Assembly (NCBI GenBank): GCA_903951425.1
Contig: CAJBBX010000071.1
Span: 1-64,000 of the forward strand
DNA length: 64,000 bases
Source: an uncultured Chthonomonas sp.
GTDB lineage: Bacteria > Armatimonadota > Chthonomonadetes > Chthonomonadales > CAJBBX01
Direction of reading: 5' to 3'
Below, piece by piece: positions 54,414 through 64,000 of this stretch. The position numbers and the translations under genes are program-made. How positions within the stretch are numbered: the stretch's first letter is position 1; every line of letters begins with the position of its first letter. Under the pieces are notes generated by a model, which was given only the letters and a program-made list of their open reading frames with translations, was not told the origin of the DNA and searched no databases.

Positions 54414-54720
54414 ATGCTCCCTCCTGGTTGTCAAGATCCGACACGCCCGCCGATTGGGGCCGTGCCCGGGTGCATCCCGTCTCGTCAATCCGCGCAACGT
54501 TCCACCCGACCGCAGGCGCCGATGCGAACCCATCCAGCTCATGATAACACTCACGGAGCAGAGCGCAAGCCCCTTTCTTGCTCCATGATCAGCGCGCCGG
54601 AGCCTTCAGCACGTCGGAGGGCGCCAACGCCAGGCAGGAACCAGCGCCTCCGGGGGTGAAATGGCTGGCGACAGCGTGACGCCGCGGCGCTACCAGGCGC
54701 GGGCAGATGGGAGCGCGGGC
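54414..54720. other. Divergent intergenic region, SBBP protein 2 to DUF4838 protein
   Basis: 307 bp. It carries the minus-strand promoter at 54541-54568 and the ribosome-binding sites of both genes. No reading frame or repeat worth calling was seen. Confidence 0.4.
54541..54568 (-). promoter_or_regulatory. Candidate promoter of SBBP protein 2
   Basis: Minus-strand TTGCGC (54563-54568), 16-base spacer, TATCAT (54541-54546). The -35 is the same as that of the envelope-locus promoter at 34384-34412. The leader would be about 120 nt. Confidence 0.45.
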
Positions 54721-57036
54721 ATGAGAGGCTTGGCGGTGGCGGCGTTGGCCGCACTGGTTCTGGCGGGATCAGCGGAGGGTCAGATGGTCCTATCATCACG
54801 AGGCAAGGCGCGGTGCGTGATCGTGACGCAACCGGGCGCGACACCTGCGGAGCAGACGGCTGCACAGGAGCTGGCAACCTGGCTGCACGCATCAACAGGG
54901 GGCGACTTCAAGGTCGTCGCCACGTCGGAGCCGCCGGAGCGGGCGATCATTGTCGGACCGGGACCCGCAGCGGCGGCCGCGTTCCCACAGCATGACCTGG
55001 ACGCCCTGGGCGGTGAGGAGACCCTGCAGGCCGTCTCCGGCAACCGGATGCTGCTGGCCGGCGGGCGGCCCAGGGGCACGATGTACGCCGTCACCCGCTT
55101 CCTGCAGACCCGTTGCGGCGTGCGGTGGTGGGCGCCGTGGGCGACCAGCGTGAAGCAGCGCGCCACACTCGCCGTTCCCGAAGGGGTGACGCAGGGCAAG
55201 CCCGCGTTCGAGTCGCGAGATCCGTTCTGGTTCCCGGCCTTCGACGAGATGTGGGCAGCCCGCAACGGCTCCAACAGCCAGCACGCACGCCTGACGGAGA
55301 AGACCGGCGGCAAGGTGCTCTATAAGGGCTTCGTGCACACCTTCTTCCCGCTGGTGCCCCCCTCGGAGCACTTCGAGAAGCATCCCGAGTGGTACAGCCT
55401 GATCGGCGGCAAGCGGGTTGCCAACGGCGCCCAGCTCTGCACTACGAACCCCGAGCTACGTGCGTATCTGACCGAGCAGGTACGGCGGTGGCTACGCGAG
55501 ACGCCCGAGGCGCGCATCATCTCCATCTCGCAGAATGACTGGTACGGTGCGTGCCAGTGCCCCAACTGCAAGGCCATCGACGACGCCGAGGGGAGCCACT
55601 CCGGCACGATGGTGGCGTTGCTCAACTATGTGGCGCAGAAGCTGGGCCCCGAGTTCCCCGAGGTGGCGTTCGACACGCTGGCCTACCAGTACACGCGCAA
55701 GGCGCCCAAGGCTATCAAACCGCTACCCAACGTCATCATCAGGCTCTGCAGCATCGAGTGCAACTTCGCCGAGCCGCTGGGCCACAAGAGCAACGCAGCC
55801 TTCGCGCGCGACATCGTGGAGTGGAACAAGGTCTGCGGCCGCCTCTACGTGTGGGACTATGTCACCAACTTCGGGCACTACGTCATGCCTCACCCGAACT
55901 ACTACTCGCTTGGCCCCAACGTGCGATTCTTCCACCGCAATGGCGTCCGGGGCCTCTTCGAGCAGGGCGCGTACCAGTCATATGGGTCCGAAATGGCCGA
56001 GATGCGCGCCTGGGTGCTGGCCCAGCTGCTCTGGAACCCGTACCAGGACGACAGGAAGCTGATCAGGGAGTTCCTCGCCGGCTACTACGGCAAGGCCGCG
56101 CCGCATGTGCAGCGCTACCTGGACCTGATGACCACCTCAAGCAAGGGCTTCTACATGGGGTGCTTCGTGGGGACCGGCGCTCCGTACCTGAAGTACAAGG
56201 TGCTGCTGAATGCCGAGATGCTCTGGGAGAAGGCGGAGCAGGCCGTGGCAGACGATCCGGCGCTGGTCTGGCGTGTGCGGCAGGCCCGCCTGCCCGTCTG
56301 GTACGCATGGCTGGTGAACTGGAGGAGCCTGCGGCTCTACTGCGTGAAGAGCGGAGGAGCCTGGCCGGTGCCATTGTCGCGCAAGGCGCTGGCGGATCGC
56401 TGGCTGGCGGAGGCCACGGGTCCGGGGCCCAGGGAGTGGGCGCCGATGACGCACCTGAACGAAGGCGGCCTGACGCCGCAGCTCTTCGTGGAGCGCTTCA
56501 AGGTGGATCCCGAGGAGATCAGGCCGCAAGACCTGCCTGCCCGCGCATCACGTCCGGCCCCGCCGACCGACCTGACGGTGACGGCAAGCAAGTGCATCGA
56601 CCTGCAGGACAGCAAGGCGCGCCTCTGGAACGAACCTGAGGGCGCCGAGACGCGGGGCGACGCCGCGGCTTCCGATGGGCTGGCGGTCTGGATGCCCGGA
56701 ACGCATCACGAGTGGGCCTTCCAGATGCTCCTCAGCAAGTTGCCGGCATCGGCGCTGGCAGCAAAGTGGAACCTCTACGCAGTGGTGCGCGCCGAACCGC
56801 GCCCAGGCGGCCAGCCCGCCACGGAGGCCTTCGCCGCGGGCGTCTACGATACGGCCACGGCAGCCGCCCCGGCGCAGACCAGCGTCCCGCTATCGGCCTG
56901 CGGGCAGGGCTACAAGTCGCACCTGATCGGGACCATCACCCCCGCGCAGAGCATGTACGTCTGGGTGGCTCCCAGTGACCGGGGCGCGGTCGCGGCGGTA
57001 TGGGTCGACCGCCTCTACCTGACCCCGGCAGAGTAG
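54721..57036 (+). CDS. Secreted DUF4838 glycosidase-like protein
   Basis: A 771-aa protein. Signal peptide about 1-20 (LVLAGSAEGQ). Residues about 25-160 resemble the GH20b-type N-terminal domain (TPAEQTAAQELATWLHASTG, AIIVGPGP). The DUF4838 domain follows (about 195-480): YKGFVHTFFPLVPPSEHFEK, HPEWYSL, ISISQNDWYGACQCPNCKAI, VWDYVTNFGHYVMPHPNYYS. DUF4838 proteins are predicted to act on glycans; activity is not established. ATG 54721 has GGGAG seven bases upstream; ATG 54661, after GGGGGTGAA, is an alternative adding 20 residues. Confidence 0.8.
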   Translation: MRGLAVAALAALVLAGSAEGQMVLSSRGKARCVIVTQPGATPAEQTAAQELATWLHASTGGDFKVVATSEPPERAIIVGPGPAAAAAFPQHDLDALGGEETLQAVSGNRMLLAGGRPRGTMYAVTRFLQTRCGVRWWAPWATSVKQRATLAVPEGVTQGKPAFESRDPFWFPAFDEMWAARNGSNSQHARLTEKTGGKVLYKGFVHTFFPLVPPSEHFEKHPEWYSLIGGKRVANGAQLCTTNPELRAYLTEQVRRWLRETPEARIISISQNDWYGACQCPNCKAIDDAEGSHSGTMVALLNYVAQKLGPEFPEVAFDTLAYQYTRKAPKAIKPLPNVIIRLCSIECNFAEPLGHKSNAAFARDIVEWNKVCGRLYVWDYVTNFGHYVMPHPNYYSLGPNVRFFHRNGVRGLFEQGAYQSYGSEMAEMRAWVLAQLLWNPYQDDRKLIREFLAGYYGKAAPHVQRYLDLMTTSSKGFYMGCFVGTGAPYLKYKVLLNAEMLWEKAEQAVADDPALVWRVRQARLPVWYAWLVNWRSLRLYCVKSGGAWPVPLSRKALADRWLAEATGPGPREWAPMTHLNEGGLTPQLFVERFKVDPEEIRPQDLPARASRPAPPTDLTVTASKCIDLQDSKARLWNEPEGAETRGDAAASDGLAVWMPGTHHEWAFQMLLSKLPASALAAKWNLYAVVRAEPRPGGQPATEAFAAGVYDTATAAAPAQTSVPLSACGQGYKSHLIGTITPAQSMYVWVAPSDRGAVAAVWVDRLYLTPAE

Positions 57037-57049
57037 GAACAGCAAGGCA

Positions 57050-57091
57050 AAGCGCCTGCCGTCGCGTGTCGGTCTGCGACGGCAGGCGCTT
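57050..57091. terminator. Strong bidirectional terminator
   Basis: A perfect 16-bp inverted repeat (57050-57065 and 57076-57091, arm AAGCGCCTGCCGTCGC) with a 10-nt loop, between the convergent DUF4838 and SBBP protein 3 genes. Confidence 0.8.
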
Positions 57092-57123
57092 CTCCATGGC
57101 AACACCGGGCCTGTGCGCCGGCG

Positions 57124-60060
57124 CTACCGCACGGTCAGCGTTCCTGTGCCCGTGGACGACAGATAGGCCCCATTCCCGCCGAACGCGCACGCGATGGGAT
57201 GGTCGCCCGAAGCCATGCCCGCCGGCACCTTGTAGAGCTCGTAGGCCATTCCAACGGCGTCGGTCGGAGCCGAGCCGACCGGCGTTCCATCCAGGGCGAA
57301 GCTGATCGTCAGGCCCGCTAGCCAGGTCCAGTCGGTCGCTCTACGTACGTAGGCGCGAAGGTACTGCGACTCGCCGATGGACATAGTGCGCGACAGTACC
57401 CATATGTTCGACTGGGCCTTGAGGCCGCTGATCTGAGCGGTGTATTCGGCCGCGGCGGTCACTTCGTCGCCGAAGTACTGCACCTTCAGCGGCACACTCC
57501 GGAGCGCCAGGCTGTCGGGCATGGTGTAGTTCAGCGTGGCTTGGCCGCCGGCATTTGTGTACGCATCACCGGCGTGGACGCCGTCAATCCGGTAGCGGAT
57601 ACGCCGCCCCTCAAGGCCCTGGGCGCTGTTGGTGAACCAGAGGTACCCACGCAGATAGGTGAGACCTCCGATGGGCGCGCTCCGGTCCGGAGCCCAGACC
57701 CGCGACTCGATCTGGCCAACGGTCAGAGTGCCGGTGGCCGTGGCGCCCTGGTAGGTTAAGTCGCCGCCGTAGATGGCCGTGATCGTGTTGATACGCTTGG
57801 TGAGCGCCGCCGCGATGGTCAGCGTGGCATTGGCGACGCCACCGGCATCAGTGACGCCGCGCACGGCCTGCGAGCCTATGGTGAAGAGTACGCGACGGTC
57901 GGGCAGCGGTGCGCCTCCGGAAGTGAGCATGGCGGACAGCTGTACGGCGGCGCCCAGGCTACCCGAGCTGTCAGTCACCGACAGCTCCGTGGCCGTGGTC
58001 GGCGACGCAAAGATCGCCAGGAATCCCGTCGCGTCGACCCCGTTACCGATCGGCAGGTCCGTAACAGGTAGGAGGTACGATCCGTCACCGCCTACTGCAA
58101 TGCCGCCAGGCACCAGCGCAACCCCGTTGACGTATTCGTTCCCGCCATACGGGGAAGTGCTGACCAGGTAGGTGGACCATGCGAGCGCATCGCCCGCGGG
58201 GGTGAACTGGCTGATGAACCCTGCCCAGCCACTACCCGGCCAGGTGGACTGATAGGCTCCCAGGACCGGAAAGTCGTGCGAGCTGGTGACTCCAGTCACG
58301 ATCGCGCTACCGGACCCGTCGACCGCGATCGCCTTGCCTTCCTGCGACATCGCGCCGCCAAGGAGCGTTGAGTAGGCCAAGGCGGACCCGTCGGGGGACA
58401 GCTTGCTGACGAACGCGCAGGGGCTACTGCTCTCTGCTGATGTGAAGCCCTGTATCGGCGTAACGGCTGGGAAGTCCGGTGACCAGGTGTAGCCGGTGAT
58501 GTATGCTGCACCGGGCCCATCGACAGCGATGGCCGCGCCTGAATCGGTTGCGTCGCCGCCCAGGAACGTGGAATAGACCAGGGATCGCCCATCAGCGGCG
58601 TACTTGCTCACGAACGCATCGACGTCCGAGCCTGGAGTGGTGCGGAATGCGCCGACAGTCGTAGTGAGCCCCGTCTGACACACGCCCGTGACGTAGGCTG
58701 AGCCTGACGAGTCCACCGCTACAGCCCATGCCTCCGCTCCGGTCGAGCCGCCCACGAAGGTGGAGTAGTCCAAGCCGCCGCCGGAGTTCAGGCGGCACAG
58801 GAAGCCCTGGCCCCAGACGTCAGGCATGGTGCGCTGCTCCGCATTGGCCGTCGGGAAGTCACGCGCTGTGGTGAATCCAACTACGCAGGCCCGCCCATCG
58901 GTGTCTGCCGCGATGCACCTGGCATACGTGGTCTTGTTCCAGTTGTCGGAGCCGCAGAGGTAGGTAGACCAGACAAGCCCGGATCCATCCGGCGTGAGCT
59001 TGGCGGCGAAGCCGCCGTAGTGGTTGCCCAACGTGGCGACCACCGGGTTGACGGTGGGGAAGTCGGTGGAGTCCGTCATGCCGCAGACGTAGACGTTGCC
59101 CGATGGATCGAGGTCAACACTCTGGATTTCCTCCAGCTTGGTTCCGCCAAAGTACGTGCACCAGAGCGTCTCGTTCCCGGAAGCGTTGACCTTCATGACG
59201 AAGCCATCGAAGTAGCCGACCCGCGTTGTGCGATAGGCGCCGGACGTGCCCATGCCGACGTCCCACGTGGTTCCAGCCACGTATATCTCGCCGGCCGCGT
59301 TGGCCTTGACGCTGCTGATCATGTACGCTCCGCCCACCTTGACGCAAGAGATCAACGTAGGGTCAATCACCAGCGGCCGGGCGGTGTCGTACCTGGCGAC
59401 GCGGAAGCCCACCCGAGGCCGGAGGCCGGGCTTGACGGCGAACCGGGCGGCGACCGCCGTGCGTCGCCCGTTCACCACCTGGTACGCGACCGGTCGCGCC
59501 CAGGTCAGTGATCCGTGCGCGGTTCCGATCTCGAGGTTCCCGTTGGTAGCCACCCTGACGGAGCGGATGCCGCGGAGAGACATGTCGATCCGGGCCGGGT
59601 CCGCACCGGGTCGGACGGTGAAGTCATAGCGGAGATAGCCGGCATCGCCATAGTGGAGCAGGTCGACGCCGGGGTAGACGTTGCGAGCCCGCACCTGCTG
59701 GTACATGGGCACGCCCAGACGCCACGCACGCGGGTCTCGGCCGACGAGGTAGTTCACCTTGGCGGACAACGCGCGCTCTCCGCGCATTGCGCCACCCGAG
59801 GCGCCCGTCAGGCTGACCCGAACGACGTCGGGAGCCTGGCCGGGCTGTGTGCTGTTGGGCACCGTGATCGTGAGCAGCCGTGGCGACAGCGCGGCAAAGC
59901 CGCCTTGGACACGGGCTACGAACTGGACACTCTTGCCGACCTGGCCCACATTCGCCTCAAAGGCGAGCGGGAGCCGGGCCATCGGGCGCAGAGGCGCGGA
60001 GGAGCCTGCGACGGCGCAGAAAGACAGGGCCGCCGCGAGTAGGCACGCTGTTGTCCGCAT
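57124..60060 (-). CDS. Exported SBBP seven-repeat protein 3
   Basis: A 978-aa more distant relative of the two SBBP proteins. Signal peptide about 1-22; N-terminal domain with FEANVGQVGKSVQFVAR, VNYLVGRDPRAW and RNVYPGVDLLHYG. About seven divergent propeller repeats follow (SGNVYVCGMTDSTDFPTVNP, GSAYVTG, GAAYITGYTWSPDFPAV). Three Ig-like domains follow (PLPDRRVLFTIGSQ, GLEGRRIRYRIDGV, WLAGLTISFALDGTPVG). ATG 60060 has AAGGAG upstream; the frame is open to 60186 without a site. It has no adjacent sigma factor copy. Confidence 0.85.
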   Translation of the reverse strand: MRTTACLLAAALSFCAVAGSSAPLRPMARLPLAFEANVGQVGKSVQFVARVQGGFAALSPRLLTITVPNSTQPGQAPDVVRVSLTGASGGAMRGERALSAKVNYLVGRDPRAWRLGVPMYQQVRARNVYPGVDLLHYGDAGYLRYDFTVRPGADPARIDMSLRGIRSVRVATNGNLEIGTAHGSLTWARPVAYQVVNGRRTAVAARFAVKPGLRPRVGFRVARYDTARPLVIDPTLISCVKVGGAYMISSVKANAAGEIYVAGTTWDVGMGTSGAYRTTRVGYFDGFVMKVNASGNETLWCTYFGGTKLEEIQSVDLDPSGNVYVCGMTDSTDFPTVNPVVATLGNHYGGFAAKLTPDGSGLVWSTYLCGSDNWNKTTYARCIAADTDGRACVVGFTTARDFPTANAEQRTMPDVWGQGFLCRLNSGGGLDYSTFVGGSTGAEAWAVAVDSSGSAYVTGVCQTGLTTTVGAFRTTPGSDVDAFVSKYAADGRSLVYSTFLGGDATDSGAAIAVDGPGAAYITGYTWSPDFPAVTPIQGFTSAESSSPCAFVSKLSPDGSALAYSTLLGGAMSQEGKAIAVDGSGSAIVTGVTSSHDFPVLGAYQSTWPGSGWAGFISQFTPAGDALAWSTYLVSTSPYGGNEYVNGVALVPGGIAVGGDGSYLLPVTDLPIGNGVDATGFLAIFASPTTATELSVTDSSGSLGAAVQLSAMLTSGGAPLPDRRVLFTIGSQAVRGVTDAGGVANATLTIAAALTKRINTITAIYGGDLTYQGATATGTLTVGQIESRVWAPDRSAPIGGLTYLRGYLWFTNSAQGLEGRRIRYRIDGVHAGDAYTNAGGQATLNYTMPDSLALRSVPLKVQYFGDEVTAAAEYTAQISGLKAQSNIWVLSRTMSIGESQYLRAYVRRATDWTWLAGLTISFALDGTPVGSAPTDAVGMAYELYKVPAGMASGDHPIACAFGGNGAYLSSTGTGTLTVR

Positions 60061-60223
60061 GGTTACTCCTTGATGCCTGGGAGCGGGCGCCGCCAAACCA
60101 CGAGAGCCCAACTCAGGCTTTCGGTAGCCCGTTGCGGAAGTCCTGCATGCGGACCATCGATCGCCCCTAGAAACATCAGCCGGCACGGGCTGAGCCTGGG
60201 AAACTAGTGCGATGGGTCCCGGG

Positions 60224-62260
60224 TTACCTGGCGGGCGGACCTACCAGCAGCACGGTCTGGCGCGGCGCGAGGGTCAGGGCGATCGAGGTCGCTGTCACAG
60301 CGGCGGCGCTCACATGGCCTGTGGCCGGATCCATCTGGGTCCACCGCCCCTGGCGGCCCACCTCCAGCGCGCCGGAGTAGGCTGAGCGGCCCACGTTGAC
60401 CGCCAGCAGCACCCGCCGTCCGCCGCGGATGAAGCGCCCCAGCACCACCTGCGACGAGGCCTCGGCAAGGCGGACCTCCGGCTTCAGGGCGGACCGCAGA
60501 CGCTCACCGGCCAGGCGGTCGGCTGCCGCATCGCGAAGCACCAGGCCGCCCTTCGCCTCGAAACGCGCCACGACGCGAGCCGCCGACGGCGGAAGCGCCA
60601 CACCGTCGGGCAAGGCGATGGCACGGAATGCGCGCCCCTTGAGCATCAGACGCCCGTCCGACCGCACCGATGCCCCGGCCAGGAAGTCGTGGTCGATGAG
60701 GCAGAAGGGCGCCTGGTTGCGCGTGAGCGCCCCGCCCAGGGAGTTGAACGAGCTGACGATGCGCCGTGCCCGCTCGGTCTGGCGGCCCATGTCCAGCGGC
60801 TCGGCCACAGGGCGGTACTCGGCCCAGAGGTCGCGTACCGGGTAGTAGAGCAGCACGTCCGGGTCGGGCTTGGCGTCCTTCAGGATCGCGTTGAGCCGGC
60901 CCACATGGTCGCAGTAGGCGCGGTACTGCTCGACGGTGCGGCCCTGGATGCCGTAGTAGAGCGTGAAGTCCGTCACGCCGAAGGCCGCCTGCCAGGAGGC
61001 GGCACACTGCATCTCGGGTACGCCCGCGTTGCCCGCGCCGGCCATCTGCTCCGAGAAGTCGCTCACCTCGGTGAAGACGCGGCGGCCGCCGTTCAGCAGG
61101 GCGGCGGAGGCGGGTAGGGCGGCCGTCATCCAGTGGCCGTTGATGACCGCGTCGGGGTTGGAGGAGAGCTCGTCCAGCCCTGGGATGTCCATGCGGCTGA
61201 GCGCTTTGAGCCCGTTGCCGTAGAGCGTGGGATGGTGCATGATCGCCTCTTCCCACAGGTTGTGGCCCGAGGAGGCGACGCGGTTGGCGCGGCACCAGAC
61301 GCGAATCTGGCCGTAGAAGCGGTCGGCCACCAGGTCCGCGATGAGCGACCAGAAGCGGGTCCGCACGGCGCCGTCGGCCTCGGTATCGCCCACGAAGAGG
61401 CTGCGGCGCTCGGCCATCAGGTCACGGTGGTAGCGCTCGCGATAGCGCTCAGGCAGGTCATACACCCAGGGCACGGCGGGCAAGGCCTTGACGGTGGGGT
61501 CCAGAGGGTCCTCGATGGGCACGTTCTTCCGGGCGGATTCGGGGATCTGGCCCAGGTTGACCGTGATGAGCGAAGGCTCGTCGGTGAAGAAGGCACGCAC
61601 GGTGGAGCCGATCTCGGCGCCCAGGCGGTTGCGGTAGGCCTGGTGCGTGACCTCGATGAAGCGGCGCACGGCCCGGTCGTCGAGCAGGTTGATGTACCGG
61701 CGGGCGGCGGCGTAGTTGTTGCTGGCGTGAGTGAACTCATAGGCAGGGCGCACGCGGAACGGATCGGCCTGCGTGGGATCGTAGACCAGCGCCTGGGCCT
61801 CGTACTCCGGGTGGCCTTCCAGGGTCAGGCCGCCGGCCGACCCCGACGGGTAGCCCGCCTCGTCATAGATCCACGCCACCATGCCCAGCTTGCGACAGGC
61901 GTTGATGCCGGCCACAAGCGCCTTCCAGGCCGGTTCGGAGCGCATGTAGTCCTTAAACATCACGTTGCAGACCACGCCGCCCAAGCCGCGATCGGCGTAG
62001 GTTCGCATGCCTGCTTCCGCAGCCTCGTCCGCAGTGGGGGTCTTCACCATCTGGGCCATGCCCGAGGGGCCGTGGCCTGAGGGGTCGATACCGTGGATGA
62101 TCTGCAGCGGGCGGTCGACGGCCTTGGGCCTGCTCCACCGTGCGAGCCAGGCTCCCGGCAGTGCGGCGGCGTCCGGCGCGCCGGAGGCGGCCAGAGAGGC
62201 GGCAAGGGCAACGGTCATGGCGATGCTCCTGACGAAGGCGGACGAAAGGCGAGTACTCAC
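60224..62260 (-). CDS. Secreted glycoside hydrolase-like protein (GH106-like)
   Basis: A 678-aa protein. Signal peptide about 1-33 (from VSTRLSS to PDAAA). The start of the barrel reads [20 protein letters not shown], followed by FFTDEPSLI with an acidic pair and [24 protein letters not shown]. These segments recall the TIM-barrel proteins related to GH106 rhamnosidases and similar unassigned glycosidases; substrate unknown. The C-terminus is beta-rich ([16 protein letters not shown]). GTG 62260 follows AGGAGG by nine bases; the open frame to 62395 is not supported. It is 73 bp after gltD and may share its transcript. Confidence 0.65.
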   Translation of the reverse strand: MSTRLSSAFVRSIAMTVALAASLAASGAPDAAALPGAWLARWSRPKAVDRPLQIIHGIDPSGHGPSGMAQMVKTPTADEAAEAGMRTYADRGLGGVVCNVMFKDYMRSEPAWKALVAGINACRKLGMVAWIYDEAGYPSGSAGGLTLEGHPEYEAQALVYDPTQADPFRVRPAYEFTHASNNYAAARRYINLLDDRAVRRFIEVTHQAYRNRLGAEIGSTVRAFFTDEPSLITVNLGQIPESARKNVPIEDPLDPTVKALPAVPWVYDLPERYRERYHRDLMAERRSLFVGDTEADGAVRTRFWSLIADLVADRFYGQIRVWCRANRVASSGHNLWEEAIMHHPTLYGNGLKALSRMDIPGLDELSSNPDAVINGHWMTAALPASAALLNGGRRVFTEVSDFSEQMAGAGNAGVPEMQCAASWQAAFGVTDFTLYYGIQGRTVEQYRAYCDHVGRLNAILKDAKPDPDVLLYYPVRDLWAEYRPVAEPLDMGRQTERARRIVSSFNSLGGALTRNQAPFCLIDHDFLAGASVRSDGRLMLKGRAFRAIALPDGVALPPSAARVVARFEAKGGLVLRDAAADRLAGERLRSALKPEVRLAEASSQVVLGRFIRGGRRVLLAVNVGRSAYSGALEVGRQGRWTQMDPATGHVSAAAVTATSIALTLAPRQTVLLVGPPAR

Positions 62261-62333
62261 AGTGGAGGGCCTCCTGGCGGTCGCAAGGGCGCCCGCGGAT
62301 ACCCGTGAGGTTACCTTACGCCCGCGCCGCCGA

Positions 62334-63791
62334 TCATCGCCGCGCACCCGCCAGCGGCAGTTCCGTGGCGCCGCCGAGGAAGAGGTCCATGCCACGGGCG
62401 GCCTCGCGCCCCTCGCTGATGGCCCAGACGATGAGCGACTGCCCGCGCCGCATGTCCCCCGCCGCGAAGACGCCGCGCACGTTGGTCATGTAGTTGGCGT
62501 CGGCCTTGACGCTTCCATTCGGGGCATACTCAACGCCCAGATCGTCGAGCAGGCCGCTGTGGGGCGGACCCACGAAGCCCATGGCCAGCAGCACCAGGTC
62601 GGCCTCGATGATGAACTCGGAGCCGGGGACCTCGCTCATGGGCCGGCGGCCATCGGGGCCGGGCTCGCCGAACTCCACGCGGACGCACTGCAGGCGCTCC
62701 ACCTGCCCATCGGCGCCCTCGAAGCGCTTGGTGCTGACGGACCACTCGCGGATGCCGCCCTCTTCGTGCGCCGAGGAGGTGCGCAGGATCATGGGGTAGG
62801 TCGGCCACGGCATGGAGGGCGTGCGGCCCTCGGGCGGCTTGGGCAACAGCTCGATCTGGGTGACGCGGGCCGCGCCCTGCCGCAGAGCGGTGCCGAGGCA
62901 GTCGGCGCCCGTATCGCCGCCGCCAATGACGACGACGCTCTTCCCCTCGGCGTTGATCAGGCCCTCGGCGGACGGGTCGTCGCCGACGCTCAGGCGGTTC
63001 TGGCGGCCCAGGTACTCCATGGCGAAGTGGACGCCGCGAAGATCCCGGCCGGGCACGGGAAGGTCGCGCGGGACGGTCGAGCCGCCCGCCAGGCAGACGG
63101 CGTCATAGCCGGCCAGCAACTCGGCTGCCGTCAGGTCGACGCCCACGTTCACGCCCGTCCGGAAGGTTAGGCCCTCCTCGCGCATGAGGTCCAGGCGGCG
63201 GTCCAGCACGCCCTTCTCGAGCTTGAAGTCCGGGATGCCGTAGCGGAGCAGGCCGCCAATGCGGTCGGCCCGCTCCAGCACCGTCACGGTGTGGCCGGCG
63301 CGGTTCAGCTGCTGCGCGCAGGCGAGGCCGGCGGGACCGGAACCGACCACTGCGGCGGTCTTGCCCGTTCGGCGGCCCGGCGGCTCGGGCACCACCCAAC
63401 CGTTGGCGAAGCCCGTGTCGATGATGGTCTGCTCGATCTGCTTGATCGTTACCGCCGGGCGGCTGATGCCCAGCACGCAGGCGGTCTCGCAGGGGGCGGG
63501 GCAGAGCCTACCCGTGAACTCCGGGAAGTTATTGGTGGCGTGGAGCCGCCGCAGGGCATCCTCCCAGCGTCCCCTGTAGATGAGGTCGTTGAAGTCCGGG
63601 ATGATGTTGCCCAACGGACAGCCATTGTGGCAGAACGGGATGCCGCAGTCCATGCAGCGTGAGCCCTGCTCCTGCAGCTCCTGCCGGCTCAGGGGCAGGT
63701 AGACCTCGCGCCAGTCCTGCACGCGCTCATCGACCGGCCTGCGCGGCGCGGTCTTGCGGTCATGCTTCATGAAGCCCTGTGGGTCGCCCAT
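62334..63791 (-). CDS. gltD: Glutamate synthase small subunit
   Basis: A 485-aa NADPH-dependent subunit of GOGAT. The N-terminal cysteine region [17 protein letters not shown] and [12 protein letters not shown] binds Fe-S clusters. The FAD motif is [15 protein letters not shown] and the NADPH motif [33 protein letters not shown] closes the FAD site. Length is typical. It is 26 bp after the gltB stop on the same strand, so the two form an operon for glutamate synthesis from glutamine and 2-oxoglutarate. Confidence 0.96.
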   Translation of the reverse strand: MGDPQGFMKHDRKTAPRRPVDERVQDWREVYLPLSRQELQEQGSRCMDCGIPFCHNGCPLGNIIPDFNDLIYRGRWEDALRRLHATNNFPEFTGRLCPAPCETACVLGISRPAVTIKQIEQTIIDTGFANGWVVPEPPGRRTGKTAAVVGSGPAGLACAQQLNRAGHTVTVLERADRIGGLLRYGIPDFKLEKGVLDRRLDLMREEGLTFRTGVNVGVDLTAAELLAGYDAVCLAGGSTVPRDLPVPGRDLRGVHFAMEYLGRQNRLSVGDDPSAEGLINAEGKSVVVIGGGDTGADCLGTALRQGAARVTQIELLPKPPEGRTPSMPWPTYPMILRTSSAHEEGGIREWSVSTKRFEGADGQVERLQCVRVEFGEPGPDGRRPMSEVPGSEFIIEADLVLLAMGFVGPPHSGLLDDLGVEYAPNGSVKADANYMTNVRGVFAAGDMRRGQSLIVWAISEGREAARGMDLFLGGATELPLAGARR

Positions 63792-63817
63792 TCTTCTGTC
63801 CCTCGCTCGCCTGCGCC

Positions 63818-64000
63818 CTAAGCCGCGCTCTCGCCCGCCTGGGCCGCTTCCTGCGCCAACTGCTCTAGCATGGCCCGGTACTCGCGCGGCCAGATCTTGC
63901 GGAAGCTCCCCACCTCCTCGGTCCAGCCCTGCAGGATGGCCTGGGCCCGCTCACTGCCCGTGCGCGAGTAGTGATCCTCCACCAGGCGGTGGAGCATGGA
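63818..64000 (-). CDS. gltB: Glutamate synthase large subunit, C-terminal end (partial)
   Basis: The last 60 codons on the minus strand: LHRLVEDHYSRTGSERAQAI, then WPREYRAMLEQLAQEA, stop TAG at 63818-63820. The pattern of a final helix with PR(E/D)YRxxL is the normal GltB end, and gltD follows at once. The rest lies beyond the window. Confidence 0.85.
   Translation of the reverse strand, partial: SMLHRLVEDHYSRTGSERAQAILQGWTEEVGSFRKIWPREYRAMLEQLAQEAAQAGESAA

Noticed and set aside
60061-60223. Structured leader of SBBP protein 3 as a possible riboswitch
   Set aside because: Some pairing is possible, but no conserved core of a known riboswitch class could be recognised.

Overview
The window is GC-rich chromosomal DNA from a diderm bacterium. 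Gene content (giant secreted Ig-like/FlgD-like proteins, SBBP seven-repeat proteins, DUF4838, OpgC-like, an LptD-like barrel, core genes rpsA, polA, uvrA, gltBD) fits Armatimonadota or a similar little-cultured phylum. That placement is an inference from gene style; the 23S rRNA end at the left edge would settle it.

Layout. 1-640: 3' end of 23S rRNA, 5S rRNA and a strong terminator. 745-9668: a mixed block with small zinc-ribbon proteins, a DUF1015 protein, an overlapping pair of a toroidal glycosidase-like protein and an FAD oxidoreductase, an OpgC-like membrane protein, an O-methyltransferase and an unusual beta-carbonic anhydrase set between zinc ribbons. 9662-34275: seven consecutive minus-strand genes, all for exported or envelope proteins. 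These are an 1875-aa TolB-propeller/carboxypeptidase-regulatory protein, a CsgG/FlgT-like protein, a subtilase, an 891-aa protein, a 2636-aa repeat protein, a second CsgG-like protein and an LptD-like outer-membrane barrel carrying an Ig domain. Four of the seven end in the same C-terminal module of roughly 450-500 aa closing with a FlgD-like Ig domain and a final VxR or VTR. I consider this locus the best candidate for an undescribed surface-assembly or secretion system.

34466-46287: housekeeping genes (coaE, rpsA, polA, tRNA-Leu(CAA), rpsU, an orphan SecD-head-like protein, uvrA, a coupled secreted lysozyme-fold-like protein, and a DUF362 ferredoxin-like protein). 46470-60060: an ECF-like sigma factor gene convergent with an SBBP seven-repeat protein gene. 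This pair has been partly duplicated: a 3' fragment of the sigma gene and a full second SBBP gene lie 4164-4165 bp downstream. A DUF4838 protein and a third SBBP protein follow. 60224-64000: a glycosidase-like secreted protein, gltD and the 3' end of gltB.

The genes suggest a cell that invests heavily in exported surface proteins and carbohydrate processing. No CRISPR array, transposase, integrase or phage gene was seen. Functions are read from sequence motifs by eye; no database search was run.
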